DNA of 11,326 nt, from the NCBI GenBank assembly GCA_945906835.1, contig CAMDRL010000030.1, positions 1 to 11,326 on the forward strand, read 5' to 3'. The translations under genes and the position numbers were made by a program. This document shows positions 5,895 through 11,326 of this stretch, piece by piece (the stretch's first letter is position 1; each line of letters starts with the position of its first letter). The DNA comes from Rickettsia typhi (GTDB lineage Bacteria > Pseudomonadota > Alphaproteobacteria > Rickettsiales > UBA1997). The notes beneath the pieces were generated by a model. The model did no database searches, was not told the origin of the DNA, and saw nothing but the letters and a program-made list of their open reading frames with translations.

Positions 5895-7154
5895 TTATAA
5901 ATTTTTTAGAGGTATTTTTATTTCAACTTTTGCACCTTTTTCTGCGAGATTTTTAATTTGCAAAGTTCCGTCAAATCTACGCAAACTGCTAATTGCTAAA
6001 AACAAACCAAGTCCATTGCTATTTTTAGTAGTAATATTTGCCTTACCAACTTCTTGTAAAATTTTCTTATCAAAGCCTTTGCCGCAGTCTTCAACATTTA
6101 AATTTATCTCATTTTTTGTTACCACAACATCAATTAAAACCAGATTTGGAGACTCTTCTAAAGCATTATCAAAAATATTATAAAATCCCTGAATCAAAGT
6201 ATCGTCTAAAATAATTTTCTTAGCACCTTCACCGCGAAAATTATAAAGCAAATTTTGTGGATTTCTTGTTGATTTCCATTCTTCAATAATTGAATCAAAA
6301 GCTTCTTTGGCAAGCTTCATTTCAGCTTGCTCAAGACGAGCTTTTCCCGAAGAAAGCAAAATGTTGGAAAGAATTTTTTTACAGCGGTTTAGTTGCGATT
6401 CCATTGTAACAATATCTTCTTGTAATTCTTTTGGGGAATTTGCTAAATTCATCTCTTTCCAATCATTCAAAATTACTGAAATTGTAGAAAGTGGTGTACT
6501 TAACTCATGAGCCGCTCCCGTTGCAAGCAAGGCCATGCGCACCACTTTTTCTTCTTCTAAAGATTTTTGTTTAAGCAAATAAATATTTTTGTCTCTGTCT
6601 TTTAAATTTTTAATTATTTTTGTCACAAAAATTAGCAACAAAACTGCTGCAATAATGTAGCTAATCAACATGCCATGTAAGTGCATATTGAACAAATCTC
6701 CAGCTTCGTGATTGTGCAAAGCGTGTATGTGACGATAAGTGAAATTTAATGATATGTAAGAAAAAATTGTAATCACAGCAATCAGCCATGCGTAAATTCT
6801 TTTCAGCAAAATTGCCGCAATAATTACTTGTAGTAAAAATAAAGATATGAATGGGTTGGAAATTCCGCCGCTCAAATAAATCTGAGCCGTAAGCGCCAAA
6901 ACATCGCATATTAGTTCAATGAATAGACTTTTATCACTAATATTTTTTTCCGACTTATGTCGATAAAAACTAATAAAATTAACAATTCCCAAAAACATCA
7001 AAACCAAAAACATCTCTGTTAAAGGTAAAGAAATTTTAAGAAAATAATGGACGATAAGAATTGTTACCACTTGACCGATTATCGCAATTAAGCGCAGCCA
7101 AATAAGTTGCAGAAGGTTTTGTTTATTGGTATTTTGAGATATTGTGCTTTCCAT
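5895..7154 (-). CDS. regB: Redox sensor histidine kinase of the RegB/PrrB/ActS family
   Basis: This is an inner-membrane sensor kinase of 419 residues. Six membrane segments are predicted by eye at about 18-37, 43-63, 78-94, 101-118, 120-139 and 161-180. The periplasmic turn between segments 3 and 4 contains GGISNPF (96-102), which matches the GGxxNPF heptapeptide implicated in ubiquinone sensing by RegB. The H box is AAHELSTPLSTI with phospho-acceptor His216. Cys258 in NRCKKIL lies 42 residues after it, where the redox-active Cys265 of Rhodobacter RegB lies 40 after its histidine. The ATPase domain has an N box (NIFDNALEES, 326-335), G1 (VEDCGKGFD, 354-362) and G2 (NGLGLFLA, 380-387). The periplasmic loop between segments 5 and 6 is unusually rich in histidine: six in residues 142-160. 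The gene is first in the operon with regA and is divergent from the outer-membrane protein at 7283. Confidence 0.92.
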   Translation of the reverse strand: MESTISQNTNKQNLLQLIWLRLIAIIGQVVTILIVHYFLKISLPLTEMFLVLMFLGIVNFISFYRHKSEKNISDKSLFIELICDVLALTAQIYLSGGISNPFISLFLLQVIIAAILLKRIYAWLIAVITIFSYISLNFTYRHIHALHNHEAGDLFNMHLHGMLISYIIAAVLLLIFVTKIIKNLKDRDKNIYLLKQKSLEEEKVVRMALLATGAAHELSTPLSTISVILNDWKEMNLANSPKELQEDIVTMESQLNRCKKILSNILLSSGKARLEQAEMKLAKEAFDSIIEEWKSTRNPQNLLYNFRGEGAKKIILDDTLIQGFYNIFDNALEESPNLVLIDVVVTKNEINLNVEDCGKGFDKKILQEVGKANITTKNSNGLGLFLAISSLRRFDGTLQIKNLAEKGAKVEIKIPLKNL

Positions 7155-7187
7155 TTAGAGGATTGTAACGAATAAATTTAAAAACAT

Positions 7188-7206
7188 GTTAGACAAATTG
7201 TCTCAC
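7188..7206. promoter_or_regulatory. Candidate operator palindrome in the regB/OMP divergent gap
   Basis: GTTAGACAAATTGTCTCAC is a 19-nt palindrome. The arms AGACAA and TTGTCT are perfect around a central A, and the outer GT/AC also pair. Only one position per arm is mismatched. It lies in the 128-bp gap between divergent start codons, 33 nt before regB and 76 nt before the outer-membrane gene, a typical place for an operator that acts on both. It does not obviously match published RegA site descriptions, so the binding protein is unknown. Confidence 0.4.
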
Positions 7207-7282
7207 TTCATTGAATCGCTTTGCAACTAATTTTTTAAGGTTGTCAGATGTTTAGCATCTTAAAACTTCATTCTATTTTCTT

Positions 7283-8206
7283 ATGAAAAATTTTAAAAAA
7301 TATCTTTTAACATCACTCTTTTTATTTATTGCATCATCAACAAACGCTTTAGCCTGCGCCTGTGGTTGCGGCGTTTTTAATGTTGGAACCAGCGCCTTAA
7401 TTCCTAATTGCTCCGGTGGTACGGCTTTTTTGCAATATGACCATATGAGTCAAACTCGCAATTGGCATAAAGAAAAAGATTCAAGCGGGCATAATCATGA
7501 TAAAAGAATTGAAACTCAAACTGTAACTGCGGGCATGCAATATATGTTTAATCGTTCTTGGGGTGCGTCAGCTCGCGTTCCCTATGTTACGCGTTATGTT
7601 GAAAATACACCACATCATGGCGGCATGACTTATAATAGACATAGCGATATTGGCGATATTCGTCTTAACGGAATTTATTCAGGATTTTTTAGCGACATGT
7701 CAACCGGCATTACTTTTGGTTTAAAATTACCAACTGGCCAAACCAATGCTAATGGCTTTGCTCGTAACACTCAAATTGGAACTGGCAGCACCGATTCCAT
7801 CTTGGGCGCTTATCACATGGGAAATTTTGGTAAAAGTGATTTTGGATATTTCGCTCAAACTTCTTGGGAAAAGCCATTTATCAGACATCAAGGCTACACT
7901 CCAGGTTATGAAATTTCTGCTGCAACAGGAATTCATTACAATGCCGGTCAATTTGGTTTAGCAAAAAAAGTTACGCCAATTATGCAAATTACTGGATCAA
8001 GAAAAGGGGAAGATTCTGGTTGGGCAGATGTTTCTCACAATCCAAACAGCGGTTACAGCATGATGTTTTTTGCACCGGGAATTGAGGTGGCGATTAAAGA
8101 TTTCAAACTTTATGCCGATGTGGAATTTCCAATTTATCGCAATGTAAATGGCAATCAACTTGTGCCGCAAAATTTGTATAAGTTGATTTTGGGATATAGT
8201 TTTTAG
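7283..8206 (+). CDS. Putative outer-membrane beta-barrel protein with Cys/His-rich mature N-terminus
   Basis: I do not recognise a named gene. The product has 307 residues and a clear Sec signal peptide (MKNFKKYLLTSLFLFIASST, cleavage probably after Ala24 in NALA). The mature protein would begin CACGCGVFNVGTSALIPNCSGG, with cysteines at 25, 27, 29 and 43. The site is not a canonical lipobox, since position -3 is Ala rather than Leu. The rest alternates short polar turns with amphipathic strands and contains GLKLPTGQTN (146-155), a pattern common in transporter-like barrels of the phenol-degradation MetA type. It ends in LILGYSF with a terminal Phe, as outer-membrane proteins do. Histidines cluster at 54, 62, 70, 72, 111, 112 and 120, probably in surface loops. 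Divergence from regB suggests shared regulation, and the Cys/His content suggests metal or redox chemistry; both are inference. Confidence 0.7.
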   Translation: MKNFKKYLLTSLFLFIASSTNALACACGCGVFNVGTSALIPNCSGGTAFLQYDHMSQTRNWHKEKDSSGHNHDKRIETQTVTAGMQYMFNRSWGASARVPYVTRYVENTPHHGGMTYNRHSDIGDIRLNGIYSGFFSDMSTGITFGLKLPTGQTNANGFARNTQIGTGSTDSILGAYHMGNFGKSDFGYFAQTSWEKPFIRHQGYTPGYEISAATGIHYNAGQFGLAKKVTPIMQITGSRKGEDSGWADVSHNPNSGYSMMFFAPGIEVAIKDFKLYADVEFPIYRNVNGNQLVPQNLYKLILGYSF

Positions 8207-8232
8207 AACAACTTTACAACCGAACTCGGTTT

Positions 8233-8261
8233 AATCATCCTCCCCTTGAGGGAGGATGATT
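8233..8261. terminator. Strong hairpin between the convergent OMP gene and nuoG
   Basis: AATCATCCTCCC (8233-8244) and GGGAGGATGATT (8250-8261) form a perfect 12-bp stem with loop CTTGA. It lies 27 nt after the OMP stop and 67 nt beyond the nuoG stop on the other strand, where a bidirectional terminator would be useful. No T run follows on either strand, so it may be a palindromic repeat unit that blocks or stabilises transcript ends rather than a classical intrinsic terminator. Confidence 0.6.
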
Positions 8262-8327
8262 GACCAAGTGTCTCAAAACCTGTTTAGAATCTTGGCTAGA
8301 TGCTTAATGAAGAGGAGACTATTTTTT

Positions 8328-10358
8328 TTACTTCCCACATTTATTCAAAGTACGAGAAGCCCTAGCAATCACATTAGTCAGATAAAAATTATAATCCTTA
8401 GCCAATAATTTTTCTTCAAGCAATTGACCAGAAATATTTTCAGATTTCACCAAATCAGCCTTAGAAATTTTATCCAAATTAGCAAAAATTGGATAAGCAG
8501 CAGCCAATTCTTTTCTAATCTCAATAAGATTTTTATAACCTAAATCAACACCTAAATTCTGTCCTAATTCTAAAATAATTTGCCAATCTTCCACAGCCTC
8601 ACCTTGAGCAAACACAACTCTAGAAGTCATTTGTGGACGACCTTCTAAATTCACATATGTAGCTTCTTTTTCACTAAAAGCACAAGCTGGTAAAATCACA
8701 TCAGCATTGTGAGCGCCTGCATCACCATGAGATCCAATGTAAATCACGAAAGAATCTCTTAACTTAGTAAAGTCAATTTCCTCATCAACGCAGTGTAAGA
8801 AAACTGCCTTGATTTCTCCAGATTCAGCCTTGTCTAAAATCGACTTAACATCAATGGTAGCAGTGCTTGGAACGAATCCAACTTCTAAACCATTAACCAA
8901 ACCAGTTGATTTAGCAAGAAAGTTAAAACCATTCCAATCGCCTTTTACCAAACCATATTTTTCAGCAATTTTTTTGGCGTAATTCAAAATTAAAGCACCA
9001 TCTTTTCTTGCCAATAAATCAGATCCCAAAATCAACATTGGCTTTTCAGATTGCTCTAAAATTCTGCTAAATCTTGATTCTCCATCAAGAACATTTTGCA
9101 ACGCCAAAGCATTATCACCGAGATTATCATAATCATAAGTCAAATCAGCATTCACGCCAATTGCCGCGATTTTTAACTTCTTAGATAAAAATCTTTTTCT
9201 GATTCTAGAATTTAATATTGGCGCATCTTTTCTAGGATTTACACCAATTAACAAACAAGCATCCGCCTCTTCAATTCCAGCAATTGTGGTGTTAAATAAA
9301 TATGAAGCGCGATCAAAAGCATTGATTTTTTCACCATTCAAACGGCAATCAATATTGTCAGAACCTAATTTTTTCATTAAACCCTTCAGCGCAAAAATTT
9401 CTTCAGCAGAAGAAAGTGGACCAGATAAAGCCGCAATTTGATTGCCTGATAAAGATTTAACTTTCTCAACAATATTTGCATAAGCTTCATCAAAATCTGC
9501 CACAACCAACTTGCCGCCTCTTTTAACATAAGGCTTGTCCAATCTTTGATATTTTAAACCATCGTAACAAAACCGGGCTTTATCTGAAATCCATTCTTCA
9601 TTAATTTCTTCATTTAATCTTGGCAAAATTCTCATCACTTCTAATCCACGAGAATCAACGCGAATATTGCTACAAACCGCATCCATCACATCAATTGATT
9701 CAGTTTTTTTCAATTCCCAACTTCTTGATTTAAAAGCGTAAGGCTTAGAGGTTAAAGCTCCAACTGGGCAAAGATCAATGATATTTCCCGAAAGTTCAGA
9801 AGTTAAAGATTTTTCTAAATAACTGGTAATTTCCATAGTTTCACCACGACCAACAGCACCCATTTCAGGAACTCCCGCCACATCAGTTACGAAGCGTACA
9901 CAACGAGTACAATGAATACAACGAGTCATTTGAGTCTTCACCAAAGGCCCTAAATCTTTGTCCTTTACAGCTCTTTTATGCTCATGATATTCGCTTTTTC
10001 CAGAGCCATATTGATAGGCTTGATCTTGCAAATCACATTCACCAGCTTGATCGCAAATTGGACAATCAAGTGGATGGTTAGCAAGTAAAAATTCCATCAC
10101 ACCTTCACGAGCCTTTTTCACCATTGGTGTATCAGTATGAATTTTCATACCATCAACAATTGGCACGGCACAAGACGCCACAGGTTTTGGCGCACCACCC
10201 TCAACTTCAACCAAACACATACGACAATTTCCAGCAATTGCCAATCTTTCATGATAACAAAATCTTGGAACTTCTATTTCAGCTATTTCACAAGCCTGAA
10301 TTACCGTAATTCCCGCTGGAACTGAATATTCTTTTCTATTAATTGAAACTATTGGCAT
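8328..10358 (-). CDS. nuoG: NADH-quinone oxidoreductase subunit G (complex I, iron-sulfur subunit)
   Basis: NuoG is the large peripheral-arm subunit that carries electrons through complex I from NADH to quinone. The [2Fe-2S] N1b ligands are Cys34, Cys45, Cys48 and Cys63. The next [4Fe-4S] cluster (N5) has His95, Cys99, Cys102 and Cys108 in HPLDCPICDQAGECDLQ. N4 has Cys147, Cys150 and Cys153 in RCIHCTRCVRF, and Cys197 in DLCPVGAL. From about residue 217 the molybdopterin-oxidoreductase-like domain follows without the extra cysteine motif of the N7 cluster of E. coli and Thermus. At 676 residues it matches alphaproteobacterial and mitochondrial-type subunits of about 670-700. MPIVSIN places the N-terminal ferredoxin fold at once, which supports ATG 10358. 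No other nuo gene flanks it: nuoH, usually next, is replaced by a convergent outer-membrane gene. No Shine-Dalgarno sequence is seen. Confidence 0.97.
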   Translation of the reverse strand: MPIVSINRKEYSVPAGITVIQACEIAEIEVPRFCYHERLAIAGNCRMCLVEVEGGAPKPVASCAVPIVDGMKIHTDTPMVKKAREGVMEFLLANHPLDCPICDQAGECDLQDQAYQYGSGKSEYHEHKRAVKDKDLGPLVKTQMTRCIHCTRCVRFVTDVAGVPEMGAVGRGETMEITSYLEKSLTSELSGNIIDLCPVGALTSKPYAFKSRSWELKKTESIDVMDAVCSNIRVDSRGLEVMRILPRLNEEINEEWISDKARFCYDGLKYQRLDKPYVKRGGKLVVADFDEAYANIVEKVKSLSGNQIAALSGPLSSAEEIFALKGLMKKLGSDNIDCRLNGEKINAFDRASYLFNTTIAGIEEADACLLIGVNPRKDAPILNSRIRKRFLSKKLKIAAIGVNADLTYDYDNLGDNALALQNVLDGESRFSRILEQSEKPMLILGSDLLARKDGALILNYAKKIAEKYGLVKGDWNGFNFLAKSTGLVNGLEVGFVPSTATIDVKSILDKAESGEIKAVFLHCVDEEIDFTKLRDSFVIYIGSHGDAGAHNADVILPACAFSEKEATYVNLEGRPQMTSRVVFAQGEAVEDWQIILELGQNLGVDLGYKNLIEIRKELAAAYPIFANLDKISKADLVKSENISGQLLEEKLLAKDYNFYLTNVIARASRTLNKCGK

Positions 10359-10416
10359 AAGAACTGGTAAAATTTATCTCGATATCACACTAATAAATAA
10401 AATATCTCCAAATGCT

Positions 10417-10439
10417 GGTCGGAGTTTGCAGCCCCGACC
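10417..10439. repeat. GGTCGG/CCGACC hairpin upstream of nuoG
   Basis: GGTCGG (10417-10422) pairs with CCGACC (10434-10439) around an 11-nt loop containing GTTTGCAGC. A short T run follows on the plus strand. Its stem shares the GTCGG/CCGAC core with the hairpin at 10493-10515. It lies in the nuoG leader on the minus strand. Confidence 0.5.
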
Positions 10440-10492
10440 TTTTGTTTGCTAAAATTTTAAACTTTCTAACTTTTATAATTTTAATAAACATA

Positions 10493-10515
10493 AGTCGGCA
10501 TTACAAATGCCGACT
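10493..10515. repeat. AGTCGGCATT/AATGCCGACT hairpin downstream of ssb
   Basis: This is a perfect 10-bp stem (10493-10502 with 10506-10515) and a 3-nt loop ACA. It lies 41 nt beyond the ssb stop on the ssb strand, and an AT-rich but not pure T stretch follows in that direction. It could end ssb transcription. Together with the hairpin at 10417 it looks like a pair of short palindromic repeat units. Confidence 0.6.
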
Positions 10516-10555
10516 AGCAACAGGTACCGATATTTGTAAAACTATCTAAACTAAG

Positions 10556-11014
10556 TTAAAACGGAATTTCATCATCATGCTCTTCAACCGAAACATCACT
10601 TCTTGATCTTGAGCTTGAAGCAGAACTAGAAGAAGATGAAGCATAAGAATCACCAGCCGATGAACCATTTTTAGAATCAAGAATCTGCAAAGTTGAATTA
10701 AAATTCTGCAAAACAACTTCAGTGGTATATTTTTCAACACCATCTTTATCTGTCCATTTTCTAGTTTGAAGAGAACCTTCTATGTAAAGCTTAGTGCCTT
10801 TTTTAACATAGCTTTTTGCAATGCCCACCAAACCTTGTGAAAAAATCACCAAACGATGCCATTCAGTTTTATCGCGTTTTTCACCAGTGCTTTTATCTTT
10901 CCAACTTTCTGATGTAGCAAGAGAAAAGCTAGCAATTTCGCGGCCATCTCCAGTTGTTCTAATCTCAGGATCTTGACCAACATTACCAACTAAAATAACT
11001 TTATTGATTGACAT
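10556..11014 (-). CDS. ssb: Single-stranded DNA-binding protein
   Basis: SSB coats single-stranded DNA during replication, recombination and repair and recruits partner proteins through its acidic C-terminal tip. The 152 residues start with the OB fold: MSINKVILVGNVGQDPEIR, then EIASFSLATSESWKDK, then EWHRLVIFSQGL, and YIEGSLQTRKWTD. Aromatic DNA-stacking residues Trp38, Trp53, Phe60 and Trp87 are in their usual places. The tail (about 114-146) is a low-complexity Ser-rich linker rather than the Gly/Gln-rich one of E. coli. It ends in the conserved tip DDEIPF, so partner binding should be retained. The gene points toward nuoG, with a hairpin after its stop. The usual divergent partner uvrA is not recognisable in the sequence that follows. 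Confidence 0.97.
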   Translation of the reverse strand: MSINKVILVGNVGQDPEIRTTGDGREIASFSLATSESWKDKSTGEKRDKTEWHRLVIFSQGLVGIAKSYVKKGTKLYIEGSLQTRKWTDKDGVEKYTTEVVLQNFNSTLQILDSKNGSSAGDSYASSSSSSASSSRSRSDVSVEEHDDEIPF

Positions 11015-11280
11015 AATAGGAACTTTTAAATTTTAAAATGCGGATAACAACTTTGAACTCTGTGGTAAAAAGTCTAAAACATTTTTATAAATTACCTCAC
11101 AATAAACAAGATAAAATTCCAACTCATGATTTAATTATTCATTAAAAATAAAAAACAATAAATTGCTATCTTGAGAGCAGTAATACCAAATCCCATTTAT
11201 AATTCCATATACTAATTGAATTTATATCACCAATATATTAAAGTTCTAATTGTTATTTTTATTAATCAAAACAGTTAGAT

Positions 11281-11326
11281 ATGCCCAAAACTATTATTAA
11301 CAAAGCGATATACGAAAAAGCCAAAA
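11281..11326 (+). CDS. Unidentified gene, N-terminal start only
   Basis: An ATG at 11281 opens a frame that runs off the right edge and reads MPKTIINKAIYEKAK. It is divergent from ssb across an AT-rich gap of 266 nt, which could hold promoters for both. There is no Shine-Dalgarno sequence, but the other genes here lack one too. It does not look like the start of UvrA, which often faces ssb. Fifteen residues are too few for a family call, and the frame may be open by chance. Confidence 0.35.
   Translation, partial: MPKTIINKAIYEKAK

Noticed and set aside
11039..11053. TTATCCGCA (minus strand, around 11040-11048) resembles a DnaA box.
   Set aside because: It is a single copy with one mismatch, has no cluster of further boxes and no typical origin neighbours, so an origin cannot be supported.
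1..11326. Possible CRISPR array, tRNA gene or riboswitch.
   Set aside because: No regularly spaced direct repeats, no cloverleaf with a T-loop GTTCGA-type motif, and no known aptamer core were found on reading both strands by eye.

Overview
The window is AT-rich chromosomal DNA from a proteobacterium, most likely an alphaproteobacterium. The best evidence is a RegB/RegA (PrrBA, ActSR) redox two-component pair with all its signature motifs, an S16 with a long Ala/Glu-rich tail, and a NuoG with no N7 cluster. AT richness, decayed insertion sequences and dispersed palindromic repeats resemble Rickettsiales-like or other reduced or host-associated lineages, but the order cannot be fixed from this sequence. 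TGA acts as a stop codon. None of the chromosomal genes has a recognisable Shine-Dalgarno sequence.

Layout. 1-1133: mobile-element debris. The 3' end of an ISL3-type transposase and its probable terminal repeat abut an IS630-type transposase that has two compensating frameshifts, an in-frame amber stop and perhaps a lost start codon. 1235-1302: a palindromic repeat. 1364-2431 (+): rlmN. 2469-2545: a decayed relative of that repeat between convergent genes. 2570-5082 (-): dnaJ, rdgB and rpsP, with another palindromic repeat upstream of rdgB and a strong terminator between rpsP and rdgB. 5355-7154 (-): regB then regA, 3 nt apart. 7283-8206 (+): a divergent outer-membrane beta-barrel-like protein with a Cys/His-rich mature N-terminus. 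8233-8261: a strong hairpin. 8328-10358 (-): nuoG, apart from other nuo genes. 10417-10515: two GTCGG/CCGAC hairpins. 10556-11014 (-): ssb. 11281-end (+): the start of an unidentified gene.

Function. Most genes are housekeeping: translation accuracy (RlmN, S16), protein folding (DnaJ), nucleotide-pool cleaning (RdgB), DNA maintenance (SSB) and respiration (NuoG). The part most worth attention is the RegBA/outer-membrane-protein locus. The sensor kinase keeps the quinone-site heptapeptide and the redox cysteine of RegB but also has a histidine-rich periplasmic loop. The divergent gene encodes an exported protein rich in Cys and His, and a near-perfect palindrome lies between the two. A metal- or redox-responsive envelope system is a reasonable but untested inference. 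No wholly new defence or mobile system is evident.
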